Origin: Cellulomonas fimi ATCC 484
GTDB lineage: Bacteria; Actinomycetota; Actinomycetes; Actinomycetales; Cellulomonadaceae
Assembly (NCBI RefSeq): GCF_000212695.1
Contig: NC_015514.1
Location: 3,410,001 to 3,474,000, forward strand
Length of the DNA stretch: 64,000 bases
Direction: 5' to 3'
The position numbers and the translations under genes are program-made. The notes beneath the pieces are model-generated. The model did no database searches. It had not been told where the DNA came from and saw nothing but the letters and a program-made list of their open reading frames with translations. Of this stretch, positions 1-8,573 are shown piece after piece (positions within the stretch are counted from its first letter, which is position 1; every line of letters begins with the position of its first letter).

Positions 1-9
1 GGTGGTGGC

Positions 10-1119
10 GTGAGCCCCGCCCGCGTCGGGGTCGACGCCCACGTCCTGGACGGCAAGTTCCAGGGCTCGCGCACGTGGGTCCTCGAGACGCTGCGCCGCG
101 CTCCCCTGCTCGCGCCCGACCTGACGTTCGTCGTGTACTCGGGCGACCCGGCCGCGACGGCCGCGCTGCTCGGTGACCTGCCCGTCGAGCACCGCACGCT
201 GCCGCCCGGCGGGCCGGTGGGCCGCAACCTGCGGTTCTGGCCGCGCGCGATCCGCGCCGACGGGTTGGACGTGCTCGTCACGCAGTACTTCAGCCCGCCC
301 CGGCACCCGGACCGCCAGCTCGTCGTGGTGCACGACGTCCTGTTCGAGACGCACCCGGAGTTCTTCGGGCGGGGCACCCGGTGGCGCAACCGCGTCCTCG
401 TGGGGTGGTCCGCGCGCCGGGCCGGGACGGTCGCGACCGTCTCGGAGTACTCCCGCACCCAGATCGAGCGGGTCTACGGGCGGCCGGCGCGGGACGTCCT
501 CGTGGTGCACAACGGCGTCGACGTGACCGCGGCCACCGCCGAGGGCCCGCTGCCCGCGCAGGTGCCGGCGGGGACGCGGTACGCGCTCATGGTGGGGCGC
601 CTCGAGCCGCGCAAGAACCTGCGCCTGGCGCTCGAGGCGTTCGCGCGGGTCGCCGACCCGGACGTGCGCCTGGTCGTGGTGGGGCGTGACGACTTCGAGG
701 AGCCCGCGACGCTGGCGCTGCTCGCCGCCGAGCCGCGGGCGATCCACCTCACGGACGTGCCGCAGGACGCGCTGTGGTCGCTGTACGCGCACGCGTGCGC
801 CTTCGTCTTCCCGAGCCGCGGCGAGGGTTGGGGCATCCCGGTCCTCGAGGCGCTCGCCGCGGGGACGCCCGTGCTGGCGTCGGACGCGACCGCGATCCCG
901 GAGGCCGGCGGCGACGCGTGCACGTACCTGGACGTCGACGCGCCCGACGCGGCGCGCACCCTCGGGGCGCTGCTGGAGGACGCGTTCGGCGGGACGCTGC
1001 CGTTCGACGCGGCGGCGGCGCGCGCGCACGTCGCGCGGTTCGGCTGGGACTCCTCCGCCGCGGAGCTCGTGGCCGCGCTGCGGCACGCCGTGGCACGCCG
1101 CACTCGCGGACGCGGCTGA
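10..1119 (+). CDS. GT4-family glycosyltransferase
   Basis: A 369-residue family 4 glycosyltransferase of GT-B fold, expected to act in the cytoplasm on an exopolysaccharide or cell-wall glycan; donor and acceptor cannot be read from the sequence. The C-terminal donor-binding half is clear: GRLEPRKN at 196-203 and PSRGEGWGIPVLEAL around 268-282, which carries the E-x7-E motif (E272 and E280). There is no signal peptide or membrane helix. The GTG start at 10 overlaps a TGA at 11-13 that would close a gene lying outside the window, so this is probably the last gene of a glycan operon. Sure of the family, not of the substrate. Confidence 0.88.
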   Translation: MSPARVGVDAHVLDGKFQGSRTWVLETLRRAPLLAPDLTFVVYSGDPAATAALLGDLPVEHRTLPPGGPVGRNLRFWPRAIRADGLDVLVTQYFSPPRHPDRQLVVVHDVLFETHPEFFGRGTRWRNRVLVGWSARRAGTVATVSEYSRTQIERVYGRPARDVLVVHNGVDVTAATAEGPLPAQVPAGTRYALMVGRLEPRKNLRLALEAFARVADPDVRLVVVGRDDFEEPATLALLAAEPRAIHLTDVPQDALWSLYAHACAFVFPSRGEGWGIPVLEALAAGTPVLASDATAIPEAGGDACTYLDVDAPDAARTLGALLEDAFGGTLPFDAAAARAHVARFGWDSSAAELVAALRHAVARRTRGRG

Positions 1120-1255
1120 CGCGCCCGGCGGCGTCCCGGAGCGCCGCACGGCGCCCGTCGGCGCGGCCGCGACCCGTCCGCAGGGCCCGCGACTGAATCG
1201 TTCCCGACACCGTTCTCGTCCGGTCTGGGCGATTCGGGCGATTCGCGTCGCGCGT

Positions 1256-1378
1256 GTGACATAACTCATACGCGAAAGTCCAGCGTCCGGCAATTCCGAC
1301 ATTCCTCGACGAACGCGCAGGTCACCCTATAGGCCTATTCGTCTGAACGCATGTTCAAGACATAACGGGTGACATAAG
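1256..1378 (+). promoter_or_regulatory. AT-richer upstream region with GTGACATAA repeats
   Basis: The 421-bp gap between the glycosyltransferase and the first beta-helix gene has a locally A+T-rich stretch, unusual here. GTGACATAAC lies at 1256-1265, GTCAC at 1321-1325, and ATAACGGGTGACATAAG at 1362-1378. The GTnAC half-sites resemble those found before the second beta-helix gene and both rpf genes. Likely promoter and operator of the gene at 1541; no transcription start can be assigned. Confidence 0.4.
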
Positions 1379-1440
1379 ACTCGGGACGATCGGTCATGGA
1401 GGGCCGTTTCCCCGCCGATAACGTGAGTGTCGTCGCTCCA

Positions 1441-1486
1441 CCGCGGGATGGGCCCCCCGCGGTCGCCGGGCCTAGGCCCCGGACCG
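1441..1486 (+). other. Two overlapping GC hairpins in the leader of the first beta-helix gene
   Basis: CCGCGGG at 1441-1447 pairs with CCCGCGG at 1456-1462. A second stem pairs CGGTC/CCGGGCC (1460-1472) with GGCCCCGG/ACCG (1475-1486). The two share 1460-1462, so they are mutually exclusive at the base. They lie 55-100 nt before the start codon. Could be an attenuator or a structured 5' UTR; no known riboswitch consensus was recognised. Confidence 0.35.
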
Positions 1487-1540
1487 CCGACCCACACGGT
1501 CGCCGGTGACAGCGACTCTCACACCCCGAGGAGCTTCAGC

Positions 1541-3166
1541 ATGTCTTCCGCACGCCCCCACGCCGCCCGCACGGGCCGCCGCACGGCGCTCGCCGCCGTC
1601 GTCGGCGCGCTCAGCGCGGGTCTCGTCGGACTCGCCGCCCCCGCCCAGGCGTCGACCGCAGCCGACTACACCACCAGCGCCGAGTCCCTCGCCGCGACCG
1701 CCGTCGCGCCGACCGAGGTCGCCACCGACGCGTTCGCGCGGCAGGTCACCGGCGGCTGGGGCTCCGCGACCAAGGGCGGCGCCTGGACCGCGACCGGTGG
1801 AGAGGCGGCCGACTTCGCCGTCGCCAGCGGCGTCGCGAGCATGAAGGTCCGCCAGCCGGGCTGGCAGCTGTTCTCCTCGCTCCCCGCCGTGCGCTCGACC
1901 GACACCGACCTGCGCGCGGCCGTCAGCCTCGACAAGGCCCCGACCGGCGGCAGCGTCGACGCCGACGTCGTCGGGCGTGCCGTCGACACCACGGCCGGCT
2001 ACCGCCTGCGCAACAAGATCCTCGCCGACGGCAACGTCCGCTCCTCGCTCGTCAGCGTGAGCGGCGGCGTCACCACGACGCTCGGGGCCGTCACGCAGTC
2101 GGGCCTCGGCTTCACGGCCGGCAAGCAGCTCCAGGTCCGCCTGCAGGTCACGGGCACCGCCCCGACCTCGCTCAAGGCGAAGATCTGGACCGCCGGCACC
2201 GCCGAGCCGGCCGACTGGCAGGTCGTCGCGACCGACAGCACCGCGGCGCTCCAGGTCGCCGGCGGCATCGCGTTCGGCGGCTACACCTCGTCGTCGGTCA
2301 CCAACGCGCCGCTCACCGCGCGCGTCGCCGACGTCCGCGCGACCGGCACCCAGGCGCCCGTCCCGGCCCCCGTCGTCCCGGGCGCCGTCGGCACGTACGT
2401 CCCGGACTCGACCACGACCGGCGTCCCGAACGGCACCAAGCTCACCGTCCACCAGGGCGACCTCCTCGTCACGACGCCCGGCGCCGTGATCGACGGGCTC
2501 GACGTCCGCGGCTTCGTCAAGGTCGCCGCCGCCAACGTCACGATCAAGAACTCGATCATCCGCGGCGCGGCGACCTCGAAGCAGACCGCGCTCGTCACGA
2601 GCGCGAGCTCGACCGCGTCGGTGACCGTGATCGACAGCGAGCTGTACAACTCGGCACCCGGCCCGTGGGTCGACGGCGTGCGCGGCTACAACTTCAAGCT
2701 CGTCCGCGTGAACCTGCACGACGTCATCGACATGGCGCACATCTACGGCGACAACGTGACGATCGAGGCGTCCTACCTGCACGACAACCTGCACTACGAC
2801 GTGGACCCGGCGCAGAACAACACCCCGAGCCACGACGACAGCATCCAGATCCAGAAGGGCAACAACATCCGGATCGTGGGGAACTCGATCTCGGGCGCCT
2901 ACAACACCGGAATCCAGTTCACGCAGGACCAGGGCCTGGTGTCGAACGTCACCGTGCAGAAGAACTTCCTCGACGGCGGCGGCTGCACGGTCAACCTCGC
3001 GGAGAAGGGGAAGGGGCCCTTCCAGGGCATCGCCGTGAAGGACAACACCTTCGGCCGCACGACGAAGCACTACAACTGCGCGATCATCTCGCCGGTCACC
3101 ACGGTGATCGCGAACTCGGGCAACTACTTCACGGACGGCGTCGTCGCCACCGTGCGCAAGGGCTGA
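1541..3166 (+). CDS. Secreted right-handed beta-helix protein, paralog 1
   Basis: A 541-residue exported protein of unknown activity. The start is placed at ATG 1541 because GAGGAG lies about 7 nt upstream and the product then begins with a typical signal peptide (twin basic residues, hydrophobic core, AQA cleavage after residue 37); an in-frame start at 1427 would put 38 poorly structured residues first. Residues about 63-265 form a module starting DAFARQVTGGWG, of the jelly-roll/laminin-G-like kind common in actinobacterial surface proteins. Residues about 285-541 are a parallel beta-helix with repeated NVTIKNS-type rungs and a conserved HDDSIQIQKG / GIQFTQDQG / NLAEKGKG core. That half is closely related to the end of the gene at 3545. 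Polysaccharide binding or lysis is possible; no catalytic residues were recognised. Confidence 0.8.
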   Translation: MSSARPHAARTGRRTALAAVVGALSAGLVGLAAPAQASTAADYTTSAESLAATAVAPTEVATDAFARQVTGGWGSATKGGAWTATGGEAADFAVASGVASMKVRQPGWQLFSSLPAVRSTDTDLRAAVSLDKAPTGGSVDADVVGRAVDTTAGYRLRNKILADGNVRSSLVSVSGGVTTTLGAVTQSGLGFTAGKQLQVRLQVTGTAPTSLKAKIWTAGTAEPADWQVVATDSTAALQVAGGIAFGGYTSSSVTNAPLTARVADVRATGTQAPVPAPVVPGAVGTYVPDSTTTGVPNGTKLTVHQGDLLVTTPGAVIDGLDVRGFVKVAAANVTIKNSIIRGAATSKQTALVTSASSTASVTVIDSELYNSAPGPWVDGVRGYNFKLVRVNLHDVIDMAHIYGDNVTIEASYLHDNLHYDVDPAQNNTPSHDDSIQIQKGNNIRIVGNSISGAYNTGIQFTQDQGLVSNVTVQKNFLDGGGCTVNLAEKGKGPFQGIAVKDNTFGRTTKHYNCAIISPVTTVIANSGNYFTDGVVATVRKG

Positions 3167-3182
3167 CCCCGCCCCGAACCCC

Positions 3183-3221
3183 ACGGAGGCCCGTCCCGGT
3201 GATCCCGGGGCGGGCCTCCGT
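3183..3221 (+). terminator. Terminator of beta-helix gene 1
   Basis: An 11-bp perfect stem (ACGGAGGCCCG / CGGGCCTCCGT) lies 17 bp after the stop codon. There is no clear T-run, as usual for this G+C content. Confidence 0.7.
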
Positions 3222-3313
3222 CGCGTCCCGGCCCGGTCCGAGCGCGGCGACCGGGCGTCGCGGGTGAAGCGGTCTCGGCATGCGAGATCGGTTGCCCCAC
3301 GGTCCCCGCGCAG

Positions 3314-3329
3314 GTCACGAACGGGTAAC
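3314..3329 (+). promoter_or_regulatory. MtrA-type direct repeat before beta-helix gene 2
   Basis: GTCAC at 3314-3318 and GTAAC at 3325-3329, separated by 6 nt. This spacing and half-site match the direct repeats bound by OmpR-family regulators such as MtrA in actinobacteria. The same layout is present upstream of both rpf genes in this window. Assignment to MtrA is inference. Confidence 0.45.
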
Positions 3330-3399
3330 GAGCGCTCGGCGGTATGTCCGGGACGCGTCGATTCCGCCGAATGGGTGTTTCTCCTATGCTCGGCTAGCG

Positions 3400-3450
3400 C
3401 GGCGAGCCCGAGCCTGCAGGTGCGAACCCGCAGGCCCCGGGCTCCTCGCG
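3400..3450 (+). other. Long imperfect hairpin in the leader of beta-helix gene 2
   Basis: GCGAGCCCG around 3402-3410 pairs with CGGGCTC and then CTCGC at 3438-3449, and GCCTGC at 3412-3417 pairs with GCAGGC at 3430-3435, leaving a loop of about 12 nt. It lies about 95 nt before the start codon, just after a TATGCT (3385-3390) that could be a -10. A structured RNA element is likely; no known class was recognised. Confidence 0.4.
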
Positions 3451-3544
3451 GGCCCGGCAGGACCCTCGACGAGTGGTGCTCCACCCGTGAGGCTCCCTCC
3501 GGATCGCCGCTCGACGACCTGGCCCCCAGCCCTGGAGACCGCCC

Positions 3545-5743
3545 GTGCGAGGACGACACAGCGAGACGCTGCCCAGCCCGACCCGCAGAGCCCGCCGCCG
3601 ACGCCGCCCCCGGCCGTCCCGGCGCCTGCTCGCCTCGGTCGCCGGTGCGTCCGCCGTCGTCGTCGCACTCGTCGTGGCCGTCGTCGCGCCCGCCCAGTCG
3701 GCGCCGATCGGCGTGTACCGCCCCGTCGCCCCCGCCCGTGTCCTGTCGGGCACGACCCTGGCGGCGGGCGGGACCGTCACCGTGACGCTCCCCTCCGTCC
3801 CTGCCGGCGCGACGACCGCCACGCTCCAGGTCACCGCCGCGCGGACCACCGCGAGCACCGCGCTCGCGGTCTGCCCCGGCAGCACCGCCCCCGCCGACTG
3901 CGTCGCCGCGCCCGCGCTCGTCGTGCCCGCCGGCGAGCCGGGCTCCGCGACCGTCACCGTGCCCGTCAGCGCCGCCCGCCCCACCGTCACGCTGCGCGCG
4001 AGCGCGGGCACGCGCGTCTTCGCCGACCTGCACGGCTTCGGCGTCGACGCCGCCCGCGGCTCGGCCGTGGACGACTCCCTGTACGTCCCGGTCGACCCCT
4101 ACCGCGCGGCGCAGACCACCGTCTCCGGGCGCAGCACGACGCGGCTCGTCCTGTCGGGCGCCCCGAAGGGCGCCACCGCCGTCGCGCTGCGCCTGACCTC
4201 CACCGGCAGCACCGCCTCCTCCTACGTCGCGGTGTGCCCCGCCGGCCAGACGGGTGCCGCGTGCGCCGCCACGTCGGCGCTCAACCCGATCCCCGACCGG
4301 GCGCGCCAGGCCTCGCTCGTCGTCCGGCTCGGCAGCGGCGGCGCGCTCCAGCTCTACAACCAGCAGGGCGACCACCAGGTCGCCGTCGACGTGGACGGCT
4401 GGTACGTCGCACGGGACGTCAGCAGTGTCGGCGGGCACCTGCAGACGCTCGAGGCGCCCCGCGCGCTCGCCGACAAGGTCGTCCGCTCGGGCACGAGCTC
4501 GACGCTCACGCTCGCCGACGTCCCGCCGAACGCGACCGCGGTCCAGGTGCGGCTCACCGCCAAGGGCGCGTGGCGGCCCACGACCGTGAGCGCGTGCCCG
4601 GGCACCGCCGCGTCCGACGGCTGCCGCGCGACGTCGTTCCTCGTCGCCTCGCCCGACGTGCCGGCCCGCAACCAGGCGCTCGTGCCGCTCGGCGGAGCCG
4701 CCCGGAACGCGATCACGCTCTCCACGACCGACGCCAGCGTCCGGCTGACGCCCGAGGTGCTCGGTTACGTCGTCGGGCCCCGCGGCGTGACCGCCGCTCC
4801 CCCGTCACCGACCCCGACGCCGACCGTGACGCCCACCCCGACGCCGACCCCCACGCCGACGCCGACGCCCACCCCGACACCGACCCCCACACCCACCCCG
4901 AGCGCGACGCCCAAGCCGACGCCCACGCCGGCACCCGGCACCGGCGGCGGCGCACCCGTCGGAGGCAAGCCCGGACCGGGCAACACCGGTGTGCCCGCCG
5001 GGACCGCGCTCACCGTGCACGAGGGCGACCTGACCGTCACGACGCCCGGTGCCGTCATCGACTCGCTCGACATCCGCGGCTTCGTCAAGGTCGCCGCCCC
5101 GAACGTGACGATCAAGAACTCCGTGATCCGCGGCTACGCCACGACGATCCAGCGGGCGCTCGTCTCCAACACGACCTCCGGCGCGAGCGTCCTCATCCAG
5201 GACAGCGAGCTGTACGCGCAGGCACCGTCCGCGCACATCGACGGCATCCGCGGCGCGAACATCACCGTGCGGCGCAGCAACATCCACGACGTCATCGACG
5301 TGTTCCACCTGACCGGCGGCAACGTCACCGTCGAGTCGTCCTGGCTGCACGACAACCTGCACTACGAGAAGGACCCGCTGCAGAACAACACCCCGAGCCA
5401 CGACGACTCCGTGCAGATCCAGATCGGCTCGAACATCGTCATCACCGGCAACACGATCGAGGACGCCGACAACTCCGGGATCCAGTTCACGCAGGACCAG
5501 GGGGTCGTCTCGAACGTGACGATCACCAGGAACTGGGCGGGCGGCGGCGGCTGCACGATCAACTTCGCCGAGAAGGGCAAGGGCGCGTTCCAGGGCGTCG
5601 TCATCACCGACAACGTCTTCACCCGCGACCAGCGCGTCACCGGCTGCGCGATCATCGCCCCGAGCACCACGACGAAGGTCCTCACGGTCGCCCGCAACAC
5701 GTGGACCGACGGCAGCCCCGTGAGCGTCTCGCGCGGCGACTGA
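3545..5743 (+). CDS. Secreted beta-helix protein with repeat modules and Pro-Thr linker, paralog 2
   Basis: A 732-residue surface protein. GTG 3545 follows a GGAG about 9 nt upstream. A very basic N-terminus leads into a hydrophobic export segment (residues about 28-53, ending APAQSAP). Then come roughly three modules of about 110-120 residues with PARVLSG-type openings and paired cysteines in VCPG / VCPAGQ / ACPG motifs (residues about 54-415), a Pro-Thr linker (about 420-466), and a C-terminal parallel beta-helix (about 479-732) closely matching the gene at 1541, including HDDSVQIQIG and GIQFTQDQG. The cysteine-bearing modules look like those that decorate actinobacterial exported proteins. 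The linker resembles cellulase linkers and is a plausible O-mannosylation target. Enzymatic activity unknown. Confidence 0.8.
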   Translation: MRGRHSETLPSPTRRARRRRRPRPSRRLLASVAGASAVVVALVVAVVAPAQSAPIGVYRPVAPARVLSGTTLAAGGTVTVTLPSVPAGATTATLQVTAARTTASTALAVCPGSTAPADCVAAPALVVPAGEPGSATVTVPVSAARPTVTLRASAGTRVFADLHGFGVDAARGSAVDDSLYVPVDPYRAAQTTVSGRSTTRLVLSGAPKGATAVALRLTSTGSTASSYVAVCPAGQTGAACAATSALNPIPDRARQASLVVRLGSGGALQLYNQQGDHQVAVDVDGWYVARDVSSVGGHLQTLEAPRALADKVVRSGTSSTLTLADVPPNATAVQVRLTAKGAWRPTTVSACPGTAASDGCRATSFLVASPDVPARNQALVPLGGAARNAITLSTTDASVRLTPEVLGYVVGPRGVTAAPPSPTPTPTVTPTPTPTPTPTPTPTPTPTPTPTPSATPKPTPTPAPGTGGGAPVGGKPGPGNTGVPAGTALTVHEGDLTVTTPGAVIDSLDIRGFVKVAAPNVTIKNSVIRGYATTIQRALVSNTTSGASVLIQDSELYAQAPSAHIDGIRGANITVRRSNIHDVIDVFHLTGGNVTVESSWLHDNLHYEKDPLQNNTPSHDDSVQIQIGSNIVITGNTIEDADNSGIQFTQDQGVVSNVTITRNWAGGGGCTINFAEKGKGAFQGVVITDNVFTRDQRVTGCAIIAPSTTTKVLTVARNTWTDGSPVSVSRGD
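4801..4940 (+). repeat. CC(G/C)AC(G/C) hexanucleotide tract encoding a Pro-Thr linker
   Basis: Near-perfect tandem Pro-Thr codons inside the gene at 3545, about 20 PT dipeptides. The length is likely to vary by slippage between strains. It encodes a flexible linker between the repeat modules and the beta-helix. Confidence 0.85.
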
Positions 5744-5758
5744 CCCCGTCGACCACGC

Positions 5759-5798
5759 GCCGGAGGCCGGCACCCCGCGCGGGCGCCGGCCTCCGGCG
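5759..5798 (+). terminator. Terminator of beta-helix gene 2
   Basis: CGCCGGAGGCCGGC (5759-5772) pairs with GCCGGCCTCCGGCG (5785-5798), a 14-bp perfect stem. Placed between convergent genes it can also stop read-through from pth on the minus strand. Confidence 0.75.
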
Positions 5799-5861
5799 TC
5801 CTCGACGCGCGGTCCACGGACGACCCGCGCACCTCCGCGGCGCGGCGCCCGGGCCCGCCGG

Positions 5862-6482
5862 TCAGGACTTGGTGTGGAAGCGCAGCTGCGCGCGCTCGAG
5901 CCCCTCGAGGACGACGGCCTCGACCGCGTCGGCCGCCGCGTCCACGAGCCACGGCAGGTCCTTGAGCTCGGGCTTCGCGAAGTCGCGGAGCACGAAGTCG
6001 GCGGGGTCCATCCGCCCCGGCGGGCGTCCCACGCCGACCCGCACTCGCACGTAGTCCTTCGTGCCGAGCGCCTTCGACGTGTCCCGCAGGCCGTTGTGGC
6101 CGCCTTCGCCGCCCCCGCGCTTGAGCCGCACGTCCGCGAACGGGATGTCGAGCTCGTCGTGCACCATCACGACCTGCTCCAGGGGGACGTCGTAGTACCG
6201 CACGAGCGCCGCGACCGGCCCGCCCGAGACGTTCATGTACGTCGTCGGCTTCGCGAGGACGACCCGCGGGCCCGGCGCACCGCCGGGCAGCGTGCCGAGC
6301 CGCGCCTCCGCGACGGCGGCCTGCGGCTTGCGCGACAGGACACCACCGCCCTTGCCGCCGAACGACGCGCCCGTGCGCCGCGCCAGCTCGTCGAGGACCA
6401 TCTGGCCCACGTTGTGCCGGTTGCCCGCGTACTGCGGCCCGGGGTTGCCCAGGCCCACGACGAGCCACGGTCCGTCGGTCAT
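5862..6482 (-). CDS. pth: Peptidyl-tRNA hydrolase
   Basis: Cleaves peptidyl-tRNA released from stalled ribosomes, recycling tRNA in the cytoplasm. The 206-residue product has the family signature from its start: GLGNPG at 10-15, Y18 and the catalytic H23 in GNRHNVG, then TTYMNVSG, the HDELDIPF aspartate, and GGHNGL. ATG 6482 is chosen because a GGGAG lies 7 nt upstream and the product then starts at the usual place; the frame extends 16 codons further upstream. It follows rplY by 88 bp with a hairpin between, as rplY-pth pairs usually do. Confidence 0.95.
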   Translation of the reverse strand: MTDGPWLVVGLGNPGPQYAGNRHNVGQMVLDELARRTGASFGGKGGGVLSRKPQAAVAEARLGTLPGGAPGPRVVLAKPTTYMNVSGGPVAALVRYYDVPLEQVVMVHDELDIPFADVRLKRGGGEGGHNGLRDTSKALGTKDYVRVRVGVGRPPGRMDPADFVLRDFAKPELKDLPWLVDAAADAVEAVVLEGLERAQLRFHTKS

Positions 6483-6514
6483 GAACGCTCCCTGCGTCGG
6501 TCCGGTCGGGCGTA

Positions 6515-6556
6515 CGACGACGCCCGGCACCGCGGGAACGGTACCGGGCGTCGTCG
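6515..6556 (-). terminator. Hairpin between rplY and pth
   Basis: CGACGACGCCCGG (6515-6527) pairs perfectly with CCGGGCGTCGTCG (6544-6556). It lies just after the rplY stop and before the pth ribosome-binding site, so it may terminate or attenuate transcription into pth. Confidence 0.7.
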
Positions 6557-6570
6557 GTGGGTGCGGAGGT

Positions 6571-7194
6571 TCAGGCCTCGGCGTCGGCGGCCGACGCGGC
6601 GGACTGCTCCGCGGCCAGCTCGGCGGCGGCCTCGTCGGCGGCCACGTCGTCGGCGGAGACCTGCGGCAGGCTGACCGTCACGACGATCGTCTCCGCGTCC
6701 GTGAGGAGCGTCGCGCCCTTCGGCAGCGTCACGTCGCCCGCGTGCACGATCGCGCCGGCCTCGAGGCCCGCGATGTCGACCACGACGTTCTCGGGCAGGT
6801 GCGTCGCCTCGGCCTCGAGGGACAGCGCCTGCGTCTCGACGACGTGCAGCGTGCCGGGGGCCGACTCGCCCTGGACGTGCACCGGGACCTCGACGGCGAC
6901 CTTCTCGCCCTTCTTCACGATGAGCAGGTCGACGTGCTCGATGACGTTGCGGACCGGCTCGATCTGCACGTCCTTGGCGATCGCGAGCGTCGTCTTGCCC
7001 TCGAGCTCGATCTCGAACAGCGCGTTGGCGTGCTTGACCGCGAGCATCGTCTCGTGGCCGGGCAGCGACACGTGCAGCGGGTCCGAGCCGTGCCCGTACA
7101 GGACGGCGGGGACCTGGTGGGCGCGGCGCAGGCGGCGCGCGGCACCCTTGCCGAACTCGGTGCGGGCGGTGGCGACGAGCTTGACCTCGGACAC
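6571..7194 (-). CDS. rplY: 50S ribosomal protein L25/general stress protein Ctc
   Basis: A 207-residue L25 of the two-domain Ctc type. The N-terminal half (about residues 5-95, with [13 protein letters not shown] and VPAVLYGHG) binds 5S rRNA; the C-terminal half (about 100-185) is the TL5/Ctc extension, with [25 protein letters not shown]. An Ala/Glu-rich tail follows. The start is GTG 7194, with GGGAG about 6 nt upstream; the open frame runs a further 53 codons but through the structured leader. Ctc proteins are often stress-induced; here two hairpins in the 5' leader suggest post-transcriptional control. Confidence 0.93.
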   Translation of the reverse strand: MSEVKLVATARTEFGKGAARRLRRAHQVPAVLYGHGSDPLHVSLPGHETMLAVKHANALFEIELEGKTTLAIAKDVQIEPVRNVIEHVDLLIVKKGEKVAVEVPVHVQGESAPGTLHVVETQALSLEAEATHLPENVVVDIAGLEAGAIVHAGDVTLPKGATLLTDAETIVVTVSLPQVSADDVAADEAAAELAAEQSAASAADAEA

Positions 7195-7214
7195 GGTGAC
7201 TCCCAGGAGCAGGC

Positions 7215-7277
7215 GTCCGCGACCGGTCGCGGACGGAGATGACGATGACGATGGCGCCGTCACCGGGGTGACGGCGC
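7215..7277 (-). promoter_or_regulatory. Structured 5' leader of rplY
   Basis: Two strong hairpins precede rplY: a perfect 20-bp palindrome at 7215-7234 (GTCCGCGACC followed by its complement) and a stem GCGCCGTCAC/GTGACGGCGC at 7254-7277. They are separated by a GATGAC repeat region. This fits a leader for autoregulation or attenuation. Nothing else was seen in the 395-bp gap apart from the prs terminator and a weak promoter region before 7450. Confidence 0.5.
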
Positions 7278-7523
7278 AGGACGTACGGCGTGGGTGGTGG
7301 CCTCGACGCGGGGCGCAGGACGGGCACGCGGAGGCGTGCGCCCAGTCGATCACGGAGCGGGGCGGCCGTGCGGTCCGGGCGGTGCACCTGCACCGCTCCT
7401 GGGCCGCGTCGTACCGTCCGACGTCCCTCGCCGAGGCAACCTGACGATCTTACCCGCAGGCGGGTCCCATCCCCAACTCCCGCAGGTCGCCGGGCGGACG
7501 GTCGGGCGGACCGCCCGGGACGA

Positions 7524-7563
7524 CGACGGCCCCGGCACCACGCAGGGCGGGCCGGGGCCGTCG
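7524..7563 (-). terminator. Terminator of prs
   Basis: CGACGGCCCCGGC (7524-7536) pairs perfectly with GCCGGGGCCGTCG (7551-7563), 26 nt downstream of the prs stop codon on the minus strand. Confidence 0.8.
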
Positions 7564-7589
7564 GCACGGGCGCTCGCGCGCCCGCGTGG

Positions 7590-8573
7590 TCAGGCGTTGC
7601 CGTCGAACAGCGAGGTCACCGAGCCGTCGTCGAACACCTCGCGGATCGCCCGCGCGATGAGCGGCGCGATCGACAGCACCGTCAGCTTGTCGAACCGGTT
7701 CTCCTCCTCGATCGGGAGGGTGTCCGTCACGATGACCTCGCGCGCACCGCTCTCCTGCAGCCGCTCGGCCGCCGGCGGCGACAGGACGCCGTGCGTCGCG
7801 GCGACGATGACGTCCTTCGCACCCGCCTCGAGCACGACGCGCACCGCGCCCGCGATGGTGCCGCCCGTGTCGATGAGGTCGTCGACGAGCACGCACGAGC
7901 GGCCCTCGACCTCGCCGACCACGCGGTTCGCGACCGACTTGTTGGCGGTGCGGATGTCGCGCGTCTTGTGCACGAACGCCAGCGGGCCGCCGCCGAGCTT
8001 CGCGGCCCACTGCTCGGCGACGCGGATGCGGCCCGCGTCGGGCGAGACGACCGTGACGTTCGAGGTGTCCACACGCGTGCGCACGTAGTCGATGAGCGTC
8101 GGCATGGCCCACAGGTGGTCGACCGGGCCGTCGAAGAAGCCCTGGATCTGCGCGGTGTGCAGGTCGACGCTCATGAGCCGGTCCGCACCGGCCGTCTTGA
8201 ACAGGTCCGCCAGCAGGCGCGCCGAGATCGGCTCGCGGCCGCGGTGCTTCTTGTCCTGCCGCGCGTAGCCGTAGAACGGCGCGACGACCGTGATCGTCTT
8301 CGCCGACGCACGCTTGAGGGCGTCGACCATGAGCAGCTGCTCCATGATCCACTGGTTGATCGGCCGCGCGTGCGACTGCAGGACGAAGGCGTCCGAGCCG
8401 CGCACCGACTCGCCGAACCGCGTGTAGATCTCGCCGTTCGCGAAGTCGTAGGCGGTGGTCGGCACCATCTCGATGCCGAGGTGCTCGGCGACGTCGGACG
8501 CCAGCTCCGGGTGGGCGCGGCCGGACACGAGCACCAGCCGCTTCTCGCCGTCGTTCGAGACGATGCCGGTCAT
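7590..8573 (-). CDS. prs: Ribose-phosphate pyrophosphokinase (PRPP synthetase, class I)
   Basis: Makes PRPP from ribose 5-phosphate and ATP, feeding purine, pyrimidine, histidine, tryptophan and NAD synthesis. The 327-residue protein is full length for class I. Visible motifs are the ATP-binding region with [16 protein letters not shown], the [13 protein letters not shown] segment, VVSPDAGR, and the PRPP loop [12 protein letters not shown]. Its ATG overlaps the glmU stop (ATGA, 8570-8573), so glmU-prs is a translationally coupled pair, a gene order kept in many Gram-positive bacteria. Confidence 0.96.
   Translation of the reverse strand: MTGIVSNDGEKRLVLVSGRAHPELASDVAEHLGIEMVPTTAYDFANGEIYTRFGESVRGSDAFVLQSHARPINQWIMEQLLMVDALKRASAKTITVVAPFYGYARQDKKHRGREPISARLLADLFKTAGADRLMSVDLHTAQIQGFFDGPVDHLWAMPTLIDYVRTRVDTSNVTVVSPDAGRIRVAEQWAAKLGGGPLAFVHKTRDIRTANKSVANRVVGEVEGRSCVLVDDLIDTGGTIAGAVRVVLEAGAKDVIVAATHGVLSPPAAERLQESGAREVIVTDTLPIEEENRFDKLTVLSIAPLIARAIREVFDDGSVTSLFDGNA

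Noticed and set aside
1472..4438. 988-codon open frame on the minus strand
   Set aside because: It is antisense to the two beta-helix genes, with Arg/Gly/Ala/Asp-rich sequence that mirrors GC codon bias; the plus-strand genes have signal peptides and paralogy.
4801..4940. Repeat tract as a CRISPR array
   Set aside because: The units are 6 bp without spacers and encode an in-frame Pro-Thr linker.
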